Shown: piece after piece, positions 1-8,816 of the stretch
How positions within the stretch are numbered: position 1 is the stretch's first letter
How the letters are laid out: the number at the start of each line of letters is the position of its first letter
Assembly (NCBI RefSeq): GCF_016695175.1
Contig: NZ_CP068023.1
Coordinates: 608,501-672,500, forward strand
DNA: 64,000 nt
Origin: Pseudoalteromonas sp. GCY
GTDB taxonomy: Bacteria > Pseudomonadota > Gammaproteobacteria > Enterobacterales > Alteromonadaceae
Direction: 5' to 3'
Translations under genes and position numbers: made by a program
Notes under the pieces: generated by a model
What the model was told of the DNA's origin: nothing
Databases searched by the model: none
The model's input: only the letters and a program-made list of their open reading frames with translations

Positions 1-618
1 GGCTCAGTGAGAGAAGCGCTATCTCATCCTAATCTAAAGCTTGGTGTGATCGCGCTGTTTTTGTATGTTGCGGTTGAAGTGATTGCTGGTGATACGATTG
101 GTTCATTTGCATTAGCGCTGGGTGTTGAAAAATATAGTGTGATGACGTCTTATACTATGGCTTGTATGGTTACGGGCTATATTCTGGGCATTATATTGAT
201 CCCGAGAGTAATATCGCAGGAGAGGGCGTTAACAGCATCTGCCGTGCTTGGTGTGCTTCTCACGCTCGCAATTTCATTTGGCAGCCCAGACTCATTTGTC
301 ATTTCAAATCTATTTGGATTATCAGCGTTGCCTGATATTCTATTGATGGTCGCTATTTTAGGTTTAGCGAATGCCATTATGTGGCCAGCTATTTGGCCGC
401 TCGCATTATCTGGACTTGGCAAGCTAACCAGTGTAGGCTCTGGTTTATTGGTTATGGGTATTGCCGGTGGTGCATTCGGTCCAGTATTCTTAGGTTTAGC
501 TAAGGGCACATCTGGCACAGTGGAATCACAGCAAATTGCACACCTTGTAATGTTACCTTGTTATCTATTTATAATCTTCTACGCTGTGAAAGGTCATAAG
601 ATCAAAAAGAAAGCGTAG
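1..618 (+). CDS. MFS sugar transporter, FucP/GluP type (5' truncated by window edge)
   Basis: The reading frame is open from the first base and ends at 618, so only the C-terminal 205 residues are present. They hold about five to six hydrophobic segments separated by short polar loops, and end in a basic tail (HKIKKKA). The spacing and phrases such as GLANAIMWPAIWPLALSGLG resemble the C-terminal half of FucP/GluP-type major facilitator sugar:proton symporters of the inner membrane. That family assignment comes from recognition of the sequence style; the substrate cannot be read here. A GTG at 7 is in frame but is probably internal. A strong hairpin terminator follows at 667, so the gene is transcriptionally separate from the REP array and everything downstream. 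Confidence 0.75.
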   Translation, partial: GSVREALSHPNLKLGVIALFLYVAVEVIAGDTIGSFALALGVEKYSVMTSYTMACMVTGYILGIILIPRVISQERALTASAVLGVLLTLAISFGSPDSFVISNLFGLSALPDILLMVAILGLANAIMWPAIWPLALSGLGKLTSVGSGLLVMGIAGGAFGPVFLGLAKGTSGTVESQQIAHLVMLPCYLFIIFYAVKGHKIKKKA

Positions 619-666
619 CAAGAAAATGTAAAGCATTTCTATGTATGTAGAAATAATCCCGTGTGT

Positions 667-695
667 AATGCCACCTGAATAAGGTGGCATTTTTT
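667..695 (+). terminator. Rho-independent terminator after the MFS gene
   Basis: A perfect 10-bp stem (AATGCCACCT at 667-676 and its complement at 682-691) encloses a 5-nt loop and runs into a T tract. It lies 50 bp after the transporter stop codon. Confidence 0.9.
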
Positions 696-781
696 ATGCC
701 TAAATCATTCCCTTACCTACAAAACTGGCTTAATGCTAAGATCTTTTTCGTGAAATAAAATCGCTGCTACGCTGATGCTTA

Positions 782-823
782 TTGTTTGTTGTTTGTTGTT
801 TGTTGTTTGTTGTTTGTTGTTTG
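782..823. repeat. 7-bp tandem repeat (TTGTTTG)
   Basis: About six consecutive copies of TTGTTTG lead directly into the first full REP unit. The same heptad reappears singly or doubled in the spacers between the later REP units, so it seems to be part of the spacer that expanded by slippage. Confidence 0.85.
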
Positions 824-834
824 GTGTTGGTCGT

Positions 835-1547
835 GTAGGAGCTACTTTATGTAGCGAGGGTTTTATTCTCAGTCGCGATATAAAATCGCTGCTACGCAGA
901 TGGTTGGTGCTTGTTATTTGGTGTTGGTCGTGTAGGAGCTACTTTATGTAGCGAGGGTTTTATTCTCAGTCGCGATATAAAATCGCTGCTACGCTGATAT
1001 CTGACGCTTGTTGTTTGGTGCTTATTGTTTGGTGTTGGTCGTGTAGGAGCTACTTTATGTAGCGAGGGTTTTATTCTCAGTCGCGATATAAAATCGCTGC
1101 TACGCAGATGTGTGGTGCTTGTTGTTTGGTGCTTATTGTTTGATGTTGGTCGTGTAGGAGCTGCTTTATGCTGCGAGGGTTTTATTCTCAGTCGCGATAT
1201 AAAATCGCTGCTACGCTGATGCTTGTTGTTTGGTGCTTATTGTTTGGTGTTGGTCGTGTAGGAGCTGCTTTATGCTGCGAGGGTTTTATTCTCAGTCGCG
1301 ATATAAAATCGCTGCTACGCTGATGCTTGTTGTTTGGTGCTTATTGTTTGGTGCTTATTGTTTGGTGTTGGTCGTGTAGGAGCTACTTTATGTAGCGAGG
1401 GTTTTATTCTCAGTCGCGATATAAAATCGCTGCTACGCAGATGTGTGGTGCTTGTTGTTTGGTGCTTATTGTTTGATGTTGGTCGTGTAGGAGCTGCTTT
1501 ATGCTGCGAGGGTTTTATTCTCAGTCGCGATATAAAATCGCTGCTAC
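835..1547. repeat. REP/BIME-like array, seven units
   Basis: Seven copies of a roughly 60-bp core begin at 835, 932, 1043, 1154, 1258, 1376 and 1487, at spacings of 97-118 bp. Each core opens with GTAGGAGCTRCTTTATG and closes with TCGCGATATAAAATCGCTGC. These halves are inverted relative to each other and each can fold into a short hairpin, which is the layout of a bacterial interspersed mosaic element made of two inverted REPs. Spacers are built from TTGTTTGG/TGCTTATTG blocks. A lone half element precedes the array near 756-775. No gene is evident between 696 and 1616; the short open frames inside the array are repeat-derived. The closing half is the same REP family as in the 42.7-43.9 kb array. 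Confidence 0.9.
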
Positions 1548-1616
1548 TTGGTGTTTATTGTGTAGGGGTGCTATGTGCGTAAAAATAAAAAGTGAGGAAT
1601 ACATTTATAGAAAGAG

Positions 1617-1693
1617 TGGGGCGACTGATGGGACTTGAACCCACGACAACCGGAATCACAATCCAGGGCTCTACCAACTGAGCTACAGCCGCC
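1617..1693 (-). tRNA. tRNA-His (GTG anticodon)
   Basis: The reverse strand folds into a full cloverleaf. The 7-bp acceptor stem is GCGGCTG with CAGTCGC, the D arm begins GCTCAGTTGGTAGAGC, and the anticodon loop is TTGTGAT on a CTGGA/TCCGG stem, giving anticodon GUG. The T arm contains GGGTTCAAGTCCC. An extra G lies 5' of the acceptor stem opposite discriminator C73, which is the identity element of tRNA-His. The 3' CCA is encoded. Length is 77 nt. It stands alone, downstream-facing into the REP array. Confidence 0.97.
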
Positions 1694-1893
1694 ACAAAAG
1701 AATTGAACACCTCGTTTGGTGTGGCGCGCATAATACATAAGTTTTTTCCAAATGCAAAGGGAAATATCGAAAAAACTTAATAAAAGTTTTTTTTTGGAGA
1801 TTATTTCCGCATACAGCAAATATTCATATATCCTATGTATGATCCAGCCGATCTAATGATAAATAACTGCTTAATATAAAAAGGGGGATGAGT

Positions 1894-2712
1894 ATGGAAG
1901 CTGTTTGGAAATGGGTTAATGAGAACTCAGATTTAATCTTACACTATGTGCTTCAAGGCGTTATAGCACTAATAATTTTCTTCGTTGGCTTAAAACTAGC
2001 TAAGTTCAGTGCTGATCTCACTGAAAAAGCATTTAGTAAACGCAAAGTAGATAAAGCGGTAGGTTCATTCGTTGCCAATATTGCTTACGCTATTGTCTTT
2101 GCCGCGACACTGCTTATGGCATTATCTCAGGTTGGTATTGAAACCACCTCATTCATTGCTATTCTAGGTGCAGCCGGTTTGGCTGTTGGTCTTGCCCTGC
2201 AAGGTTCACTTTCTAATTTTGCATCTGGCGTACTTATTATTATGCTACGTCCGTTCAAGTCTGGTGACTATATTGAAGCGGGCGGCAGAGCAGGTAGCGT
2301 ACAAAAGATAGAAATCTTCTCTACCGAGCTTCGTACCCCTGATAACAAAGTAATTGTTATGCCAAACTCTTCGATTATGTCTGGTGCAATTGTGAACTAC
2401 TCGCGTGAAAAAACACGTCGTATTGACCTTGTTATTGGTGTTGGCTATGACGCAGACCTAAGAGAAGCAAAAGCGGTATTAAAGTCTGTACTAGACAATG
2501 AACCAAGAATTCTTAAAGAGCCTGCGTACACTGTTGCGGTACTAGAGCTTGCGGATTCAAGTGTTAACTTTGTCGTTCGCCCTTGGGTTAAAACAGAAGA
2601 GTACTGGCCAACGTATTTCACGTTAGTGGAAAATATTAAAATTGCGCTAGACGAAGCCGATATCACCATTCCATTCCCGCAAATGGATGTTCACCTACAC
2701 AAAGATCAGTAA
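1894..2712 (+). CDS. mscS: Small-conductance mechanosensitive channel, MscS family
   Basis: An inner-membrane channel that opens under membrane tension to release solutes on hypo-osmotic shock. Three transmembrane segments lie in the first 125 residues. The third is the glycine/alanine-rich pore helix (AAGLAVGLALQGSLSNFASG), followed by the beta domain (FKSGDYIEAGGRAGSVQKI, VIVMPNSSIMSG) and an alpha/beta cytoplasmic domain. Length (272 aa) fits the small MscS class. The ATG at 1894 is preferred to the in-frame ATG at 1888 because the GGGGG ribosome-binding run ends at 1887, giving about 6 nt spacing. It is followed after 14 bp by the DUF481 gene, so the two may be co-transcribed. Confidence 0.93.
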   Translation: MEAVWKWVNENSDLILHYVLQGVIALIIFFVGLKLAKFSADLTEKAFSKRKVDKAVGSFVANIAYAIVFAATLLMALSQVGIETTSFIAILGAAGLAVGLALQGSLSNFASGVLIIMLRPFKSGDYIEAGGRAGSVQKIEIFSTELRTPDNKVIVMPNSSIMSGAIVNYSREKTRRIDLVIGVGYDADLREAKAVLKSVLDNEPRILKEPAYTVAVLELADSSVNFVVRPWVKTEEYWPTYFTLVENIKIALDEADITIPFPQMDVHLHKDQ

Positions 2713-2726
2713 AAGGTTAGTTAGAA

Positions 2727-3518
2727 ATGAAATTAAAGGTTTTAACCTGTTGTATTCTTGTTGCAGCAAGCGCTAATGCAGCGGCAGAAGGCAAAGCTAA
2801 GAAGCCAAAGAAAGTTTGGGATGTAACCAGTGAAGTGGGTGCGATTATCACCAGTGGTAACACAGAAACAACAACCCTAAAAGGTGGGATCAAAGCTAAG
2901 CACAACCTAACTAACTGGAACAACGAGTACAAGTTAGATGGCTTCTACAAAGAAGACACGCGTGAAAACGATGCGGGTGTAGATGTTACATCTCGCACTA
3001 ACGAAAAATACTCAGCGTCAGTTCAAGGTAACTACAAGTTAAATGAAGATAACAGCCATTTATTCGTGTTTGGCTCTTATGTTTCAGACTACTTTGGTGC
3101 TTACCGCAGTGAAGCGGTTATTTCAGTGGGTTACGGTCAACGTTTATTCGAAAATGATGACATGTATCTTAACGCTGAAATAGGTCCCGGTGTAAAACGT
3201 TTTGAGCACCAAGACGATAGCACTGAGCTTGACGATGATGGTGAACTACTTGCTGGTACTTCTGAGAGTGAGTTCATCGGTGTTGGTAAACTAGATTACC
3301 AATGGCAGATCTCAGAAAACGCACGTTTTACACAGCTTATTGCGGTTGAATATGGTGATACCAACACTAAAACAACGTCTGAAACGGCGTTGCTGACCAA
3401 AATCAACGGTTCTCTGCAGATGAAAGTGGCATACAACATCATCCACAACTCAGACGTAGCAGACGATAAAGAAAATACTGACACAGAAACCTCACTTACT
3501 TTGGTTTACAGTTTCTAA
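2727..3518 (+). CDS. DUF481 family outer-membrane beta-barrel protein (YdiY-like)
   Basis: 263 residues with a Sec signal peptide ending in an A-x-A motif (SANA, about residue 18). The mature part is a run of alternating beta-strand-like segments rich in aromatic and acidic residues, ending in a C-terminal aromatic (TLVYSF), as in outer-membrane barrels. The segment WDVTSEVGAIITSGNTETT matches the start of DUF481/YdiY proteins, whose role is not well defined. It lies 14 bp after mscS and is closed by a hairpin terminator, so it may be stress-linked through its neighbour; that is inference. Confidence 0.85.
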   Translation: MKLKVLTCCILVAASANAAAEGKAKKPKKVWDVTSEVGAIITSGNTETTTLKGGIKAKHNLTNWNNEYKLDGFYKEDTRENDAGVDVTSRTNEKYSASVQGNYKLNEDNSHLFVFGSYVSDYFGAYRSEAVISVGYGQRLFENDDMYLNAEIGPGVKRFEHQDDSTELDDDGELLAGTSESEFIGVGKLDYQWQISENARFTQLIAVEYGDTNTKTTSETALLTKINGSLQMKVAYNIIHNSDVADDKENTDTETSLTLVYSF

Positions 3519-3531
3519 CAAGTATCTTGTC

Positions 3532-3556
3532 AAAGGGCACCTCAGTGCCCTTTTAA
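3532..3556 (+). terminator. Rho-independent terminator after the DUF481 gene
   Basis: AAAGGGCAC at 3532-3540 pairs with GTGCCCTTT at 3545-3553 across a 4-nt loop and is followed by T residues. It separates the housekeeping flank from the surface-polysaccharide operon. Confidence 0.9.
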
Positions 3557-3618
3557 TTCTTCCAAACTTCGGTAGAATGCCTGAAGTTTAACAAAAATCC
3601 ACAATGGAAGAGATTTAC

Positions 3619-6276
3619 GTGAAGTTCCTCAGACTACTACTCCTCTCAATGCTTTTTTTGATCTCACATCAAACAATAGCGGTAACACCCAGTAAACAGC
3701 AAATAGAGCAGTTTAAAAAGCTCCCCAAAGCACAGCAAGAAGCCTTAGCAAAACGTTATGGTTTCGATGTAAGTGCGTTAGATAGCAACAAAAAAGGTGA
3801 TAAAAAGAACGAAGAGAAGGAATCTTCGATTTTACCACGTGACAAAAAGGGGTTACTGGAAGAGGAAGAAGAAGAGGATAAATTCAAACCAAAATTAGAA
3901 GAGCTTAAGCCTTTTGGTTATGAGCTCTTTGCTGGTGAGCCTACGACTTTTATTCCTTCTGAGTTGGCTGCTATTCCTGATACTTACTTGCTTGGGATTG
4001 GAGATACAGTACAAATCAACCTGTATGGTAAAACCAATGAAGAGCACGAAGTACAAATCGATCGTGAAGGACGTCTCGCAATTCCTAACCTAAGCCCAAT
4101 TCATGTAATTGGCTTATCATTTAAGGAATTGAAAGCACTGATCTCGAAAAAAATCTCTGAGGAAATGATCGGTGTTCAAGCTTTCGTCTCGATGGGTGAG
4201 CTAAACCCTATGCGCATCATGGTAGTGGGTGAAGCCTATAAGCCTGGTAGCTATACAGTGTCTCCTCTCGCCACTGTCACACATGCTCTGTTTGTTTCTG
4301 GTGGAGTGAGTGATAATGGTTCGCTGAGAAAAATCCAAGTCAAAAGGGCTGGTAAGCTAGTTACTACCTTCGATCTCTATGACTTATTGCTATTTGGTGA
4401 TAGCTCTGATGATGTAGTTTTAAAGCCTGGCGATGTTGTATTTATTCCGCCAGCAGCTAAGAAAATAAAAGTAAAAGGTGAAGTTAACCGTCAAGCAATC
4501 TTTGAGCTTAAAGAATCTGACTCGCTTGAGAGTGTGATGGCTATGTCAGGAGGCTTCAAAGCTAATGCAAATAAATCGAAAGTGGTTGTCTCACGCTACA
4601 ACGGTGATGGAAGGCGTATCACCCTAAACTACAACTTTACTGAAAACACAAGCTACAAACCACAAAACGGTGATGAAATTTCGGTCAACGCGGCTTCAAC
4701 TCGTTTCCAAAATACCGTTACTGTAGTTGGTGCGGTAACCAGCCCAGGTCATTATGAATGGCATCAGGGTAAGACACTCAAAGATATCTTCAGTGCGCCA
4801 CGTGAAGACTTGCTATCCATTGCAGATTTTGGTTACTCATTGATTATTCGTGAAGTTAACTTTGAAGGCGACATCGCTATCCATCAGTTTTCTTTACAAG
4901 ATATTTTTAACGGTAAAGCGGGAGATATAGAGCTCGCGTCTAACGATACAATCGTCGTATTTAGCCGTTATCAGCTTAAAGAAGAAGAAGAACAGTTATT
5001 AGAAGACCTCGCGTATAACAAAGAGCAACTGAAACTACGCGAAAACGTGAAGTTATGGGAGCAATTTGAGCGTGATGAGTTCTTAAAATATATTGGTTTG
5101 AAAGAAGATGAACTATTTGAGCTTGAGGAAGAAGTTAAATTAATCACAAGTATTGATGCACTTTTTCAAAAGCCTGAGGAAGTAGAAGAAGAAGACTATG
5201 CGGTATTTAGTCGTCAAAAACTACTTGCGCCAATTGTTGCTAAGCTACAGCGGCAGGCAACACCTAGCGAACCTGCAAAATTATTTGCAGTAAACGGTCA
5301 AGTTAAGTTTCCTGGTGTTTATCCATTATCTGAAAATGCAGATTTCCAAAAAGCGGTGCAAGCTGGCGGTGGATTTCTAGAAGCTGCGTATCTTGAGCAG
5401 GTTGAGCTAACTCGTGTTGTTTATAATGATGGTAAACAGGTTGAACATATCCAACTCAACGGTTTGAACGAGTTGGCTAATCCAACTCAAATACTGACGA
5501 GCAAAGATACTGTTAACATTTTCCCAAGACCTAATTGGCAAGAAAGACTACAAGTTAAGGTTGTTGGTGAGGTTAAGTTCCCTGGGACGTACACTATTAA
5601 ACGTGGTGAGACACTTGATAGCCTACTAGAAAGAGTTGGTGGCTTTAATCAATTTGCACATAAAGAAGCGGCAATTTTTACGCGTGAATCTATCAAGCGT
5701 AAGGAAACTTCGCAAATTCAACGCCTAACTCAAGAGTTAAGACGCGATATCATTACTAATACTTTCCAAAAAAGTGCCACTGCAAATACTTCTATGCCAT
5801 ATGAAGATATGGATCAAATATTAAAGGATTTATCGAAGGTTGAGGCGTTAGGACGTTTGGTTATTGATCTTGATAAACGGTCAACCCAATCTTTGCAGTT
5901 AGAAGATGGTGATGCGTTATATATCCCAGCGATGCAAGACTCTGTTAGTGTCATTGGTGAGGTTAACCTGGCTGCAACACACTTATTCGATTCATCCAAG
6001 TCTGTTGATGACTACATTAAAGCTAGCGGTGGATTAAAGCAAAAAGCGGATGATGAACGTATTTATATCATTAAAGCTAATGGTTCAGTTGAATTACCAA
6101 GTTCAGGATCCTGGTTTGCAGTCAGCAGCCATGGAGGCCAACTAGCGCCGGGCGACACGATCGTTGTACCTCTAGACGCTCAACATATTGATAGCTTGAC
6201 ACTGTGGAGTACAGCGACACAGATTATTTATCAGCTTGGCTTAGCTGCGGCTTCAATTGCAACGCTTAACAAATAA
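3619..6276 (+). CDS. Large SLBB-repeat polysaccharide export protein (OtnA/WbfF-like)
   Basis: A periplasmic/outer-membrane polysaccharide export protein of 885 aa, more than twice the size of Wza. A GTG at 3619 is chosen because GGAAGAG lies 6 nt upstream and the product then begins with a clean signal peptide (MKFLRLLLLSMLFLISHQ). No lipobox cysteine is seen, unlike Wza. After an acidic linker comes the poly-export domain (YLLGIGDTVQINLYGKT), then six SLBB-like motifs (VVGEAYKPGSY, VKGEVNRQAIF, VVGAVTSPGHY, VNGQVKFPGVY, VVGEVKFPGTY, VIGEVNLAATH). A highly charged, probably coiled-coil stretch lies midway. Its stop overlaps the next gene (Wzz) by one base, as in the otnA-otnB pair described in Vibrio O-antigen/capsule loci. 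It is the first gene of the long operon that includes the secretion genes. Confidence 0.85.
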   Translation: MKFLRLLLLSMLFLISHQTIAVTPSKQQIEQFKKLPKAQQEALAKRYGFDVSALDSNKKGDKKNEEKESSILPRDKKGLLEEEEEEDKFKPKLEELKPFGYELFAGEPTTFIPSELAAIPDTYLLGIGDTVQINLYGKTNEEHEVQIDREGRLAIPNLSPIHVIGLSFKELKALISKKISEEMIGVQAFVSMGELNPMRIMVVGEAYKPGSYTVSPLATVTHALFVSGGVSDNGSLRKIQVKRAGKLVTTFDLYDLLLFGDSSDDVVLKPGDVVFIPPAAKKIKVKGEVNRQAIFELKESDSLESVMAMSGGFKANANKSKVVVSRYNGDGRRITLNYNFTENTSYKPQNGDEISVNAASTRFQNTVTVVGAVTSPGHYEWHQGKTLKDIFSAPREDLLSIADFGYSLIIREVNFEGDIAIHQFSLQDIFNGKAGDIELASNDTIVVFSRYQLKEEEEQLLEDLAYNKEQLKLRENVKLWEQFERDEFLKYIGLKEDELFELEEEVKLITSIDALFQKPEEVEEEDYAVFSRQKLLAPIVAKLQRQATPSEPAKLFAVNGQVKFPGVYPLSENADFQKAVQAGGGFLEAAYLEQVELTRVVYNDGKQVEHIQLNGLNELANPTQILTSKDTVNIFPRPNWQERLQVKVVGEVKFPGTYTIKRGETLDSLLERVGGFNQFAHKEAAIFTRESIKRKETSQIQRLTQELRRDIITNTFQKSATANTSMPYEDMDQILKDLSKVEALGRLVIDLDKRSTQSLQLEDGDALYIPAMQDSVSVIGEVNLAATHLFDSSKSVDDYIKASGGLKQKADDERIYIIKANGSVELPSSGSWFAVSSHGGQLAPGDTIVVPLDAQHIDSLTLWSTATQIIYQLGLAAASIATLNK

Positions 6277-7220
6277 TGGATAACAATAAACAGATGACTG
6301 AAGCTGATATCATTAAAAAAAATGAAGTTGATTTGACTGAAATTTTGTCAGTGCTTTGGAGAGGAAAGTGGTTAATTATATTAATCACTGCTGTATTTGC
6401 TGTATCCAGTGTGTTTTTTGCACTTTCTCTACCGAATACTTATAAAGCGACAGTATTACTTTCACCTGTTGAAGATACTCAAGGCGGCATGCTCTCAAAT
6501 CTGAAGTCGGAGTTTGGTGGCTTAGCAGCAATGGCAGGGGTGAATTTGGGGGGAAGAAAAGGTGATAAATCGGCTCTTGCGCTTCAAGTAATGCAAAGCC
6601 GCTCGTTTTTAAATAACTTTGTTGAAAAATATGAGTTAAAGCCAAAACTGATGGCTACTGAGGGGTGGGATCTGGGCAGTAATCAGCTGATATATAACGC
6701 TAAAGTTTATGATAAAGAAGCTGGTATTTGGCTCAGAGATGTTGCAGCACCTTTTAAGCCTGAGCCAGGCATTCAAGAAGTCTTTGAACATATCAGAGCA
6801 CAAAATTTAGCTGTGATAGAAGAAAAGGAAAAGGGACTAATTACGATTGCAATGACTCATTATTCCCCCTACTTAGCGAAGGAAATGGTGGAAAACATCG
6901 TTGTAGAAATTAACGATTACATGAAAGCTGAGGCAGTAGCAGAGTCCAATGTAAAAATAGAGTATTTGAAAAAGGCATTAGCGGAAACATCGGTTGCAGA
7001 TATGCAGAAGATATTTTACCAGCTGATCGAGCAACAAGAGCAGACAAAGATGCTAGCGCAAACACAGTCGCAATATGTGTTTAAGACAATTGATCCTGCC
7101 ATTCTACCGATCCAAAAAGCTGGACCAAAGCGTGCACTGATTTGTCTTGGTATTACTTTCCTAGGCAGCGTACTTGCGTTTGTTCTGTTATTATTTAGAC
7201 ATTTTGTGCTCAGAAAGTAA
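6276..7220 (+). CDS. wzz: Wzz-type chain-length determinant (OtnB-like)
   Basis: A polysaccharide co-polymerase of 314 aa that sets the length of Wzy-made polymers. An N-terminal transmembrane helix (about residues 31-51, LIILITAVFAVSSVFFALSLP) is followed by a large periplasmic domain and a C-terminal helix (about 289-309), the classic Wzz topology. A proline/glycine-rich stretch before the second helix (PAILPIQKAGPKRALI) is the usual Wzz signature. No kinase domain is present, so it is not a Wzc. Its ATG overlaps the stop of the SLBB exporter. It may serve the O-antigen or capsule made by the block at 20-42 kb. Confidence 0.88.
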   Translation: MDNNKQMTEADIIKKNEVDLTEILSVLWRGKWLIILITAVFAVSSVFFALSLPNTYKATVLLSPVEDTQGGMLSNLKSEFGGLAAMAGVNLGGRKGDKSALALQVMQSRSFLNNFVEKYELKPKLMATEGWDLGSNQLIYNAKVYDKEAGIWLRDVAAPFKPEPGIQEVFEHIRAQNLAVIEEKEKGLITIAMTHYSPYLAKEMVENIVVEINDYMKAEAVAESNVKIEYLKKALAETSVADMQKIFYQLIEQQEQTKMLAQTQSQYVFKTIDPAILPIQKAGPKRALICLGITFLGSVLAFVLLLFRHFVLRK

Positions 7221-7320
7221 TTTTTGGGTAGGATAGAGAGTTGTTATTTAGTGTTATTGGCAATTTAGTTTAAATTTAATTTCTATTACAATGGCGCGTT
7301 AATTAGATAATGATGGAAGC

Positions 7321-8388
7321 ATGTGGATCTTTATGGTCATTTTCTTTGCATTTTTAGCATCGTACTGTTCAATTTTTATGATTAAGCCTGTCGCTGAGCG
7401 TTTTGGCTTAGTTGACGTACCCTGCAGCCGAAAAAAGCATGTGGGTGCTATTCCGCTTATCGGTGGTGTATCGATTTTTGTGGCAGTGTTGGCTTCAATC
7501 ATTGTATTTTTGCCACTTGAGAAAAAGCTGATAGTTTACTTAATTTGTGCTGCTGCTATCGTCCTTCTTGGGGTAATTGACGATTATCGCCAATTAGGAG
7601 TCAAGATCCGTTTAGGTGTTCAGGCTTTAGTTGCACTTATTATGATGTGGGGCTCCGACGCTTATATTCATAACTTGGGCAATTTGTTTGGATTTGGGTC
7701 TATTGACTTAGGGTTGTTAGGGATTCCTTTTACAGTCATTGCTGTTATTGCTGCTATAAATGCCTTTAACATGATTGATGGTATAGACGGCCTAGCTGGT
7801 GCCATGAGTATTACAACGTTTGCAGCCATTTTAATATTAATGGGGGTTAATGGTGGGCAGTTATCGGTTTTACCGTTAATCATTATTGCAACCATAGTTC
7901 CTTATCTCGCCTTCAACCTAGGCGTACTGGGTCACCGAAATAAGAAAATATTTATGGGTGATGCGGGCTCTATGTTCATTGGGCTGAGCGTCATTTGGTT
8001 GTTAATGATAGCTACTCAATCAGAAGTAGATAACGCTTTCAGTCCAGTTACTGCGCTTTGGATAATTGCTATTCCACTGATGGATATGATGGCAATTATC
8101 ATTAGGCGTGTTAAAAAAGGCCATTCTCCATTCAAAGCAGACAGAGATCATTTACATCATGTCTTCATGCGTATAGGTTTTAGCTCCAGAAAGGCCTTAA
8201 TTACGATATCAATGTTGGCTGTATTTCTTGCGTCGATAGGGATTGTTGGAGAGTTGATAGGTATTCCCCATTGGTTTATGTTAGTCTTATTTATCGGTAT
8301 TTTTGCTGCCTATTCTGCTTGTATTCAACACGCATGGAAGGTAGCACGGTTTTTAAGAAAGCACGTCTTTATCAAAAAACAGAATTAA
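7321..8388 (+). CDS. Polyprenyl-phosphate sugar-1-phosphate transferase, WecA/WbpL family
   Basis: An inner-membrane enzyme that starts polysaccharide repeat synthesis by moving a HexNAc-1-phosphate from a UDP-sugar to undecaprenyl phosphate. 355 residues, about ten membrane helices. Diagnostic motifs are present: DDYRQLGVKIRL, NAFNMIDGIDGLAG (catalytic Asp region), FMGDAGSMFIG, and HLHHVF in a cytoplasmic loop. A second family member of similar length occurs at 62083. The ribosome-binding GGAAG sits almost against the ATG at 7321, so the in-frame ATG at 7333 is a possible alternative start. The next gene, the T2SS major pseudopilin, starts only 11 bp after its stop, coupling glycan initiation with the secretion operon. 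Confidence 0.9.
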   Translation: MWIFMVIFFAFLASYCSIFMIKPVAERFGLVDVPCSRKKHVGAIPLIGGVSIFVAVLASIIVFLPLEKKLIVYLICAAAIVLLGVIDDYRQLGVKIRLGVQALVALIMMWGSDAYIHNLGNLFGFGSIDLGLLGIPFTVIAVIAAINAFNMIDGIDGLAGAMSITTFAAILILMGVNGGQLSVLPLIIIATIVPYLAFNLGVLGHRNKKIFMGDAGSMFIGLSVIWLLMIATQSEVDNAFSPVTALWIIAIPLMDMMAIIIRRVKKGHSPFKADRDHLHHVFMRIGFSSRKALITISMLAVFLASIGIVGELIGIPHWFMLVLFIGIFAAYSACIQHAWKVARFLRKHVFIKKQN

Positions 8389-8399
8389 AGAGTAGTTCA

Positions 8400-8816
8400 A
8401 TGACAAAAAATATGAAGGCAAAGAATAAACATAACGGCTTCACCATGATGGAGTTGTTAATTGTGATCGTAATTTTAGGCTTGCTAGCTTCATTAGTGGC
8501 ACCAAAGTTTTTTGACAAGTTAGGTGATGCTGAAAAAGGGATCGCAACGTCACAAATGTCTGCGTTTGAAACTGCACTAGATACTTATCGCTTGGATGTT
8601 GGGAAATATCCAGAAAAGCTTTCTCAGTTGAGAAAGGATGATAATCCTCGATGGGATGGTCCATACTTACCAAAAGATATTCCTCTTGACCCATGGGGAA
8701 ATGAATATATCTATGAAATACCAGGAAAAGATGGGAATCCATACACACTAAAAGCGTTGGGAGCTGATGGTAAAGAAGGTGGTACCGATAATGATGCAGA
8801 TATTGTTCACCTATGA
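8400..8816 (+). CDS. gspG: T2SS-like major pseudopilin GspG
   Basis: Main subunit of the periplasmic pseudopilus of a type II secretion-like machine. The leader is short and basic (MTKNMKAKNKHNG) and is followed by the prepilin-peptidase site G/FTMMELLIVIVILG with Glu at +5. After the N-terminal helix the sequence follows GspG: GKYPEKLSQL, WDGPYLPKDIPLDPWGNEY, and the calcium-site tail GGTDNDADIV. The length of 138 aa is typical. Start 8400 is chosen for AAAGAG about 8 nt upstream; ATG 8412 is also possible. It overlaps gspE by 4 nt. No prepilin peptidase gene is present nearby, so a peptidase encoded elsewhere must process it. Confidence 0.93.
   Translation: MTKNMKAKNKHNGFTMMELLIVIVILGLLASLVAPKFFDKLGDAEKGIATSQMSAFETALDTYRLDVGKYPEKLSQLRKDDNPRWDGPYLPKDIPLDPWGNEYIYEIPGKDGNPYTLKALGADGKEGGTDNDADIVHL

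Noticed and set aside
1025..1582. Two short open frames (64 and 82 residues) with the same internal peptide
   Set aside because: They are translations of REP units and share the repeat period; there is no ribosome site and no protein-like composition.
1571..1819. An 82-residue minus-strand open frame over the tRNA
   Set aside because: It includes the whole tRNA-His gene, which explains the sequence.
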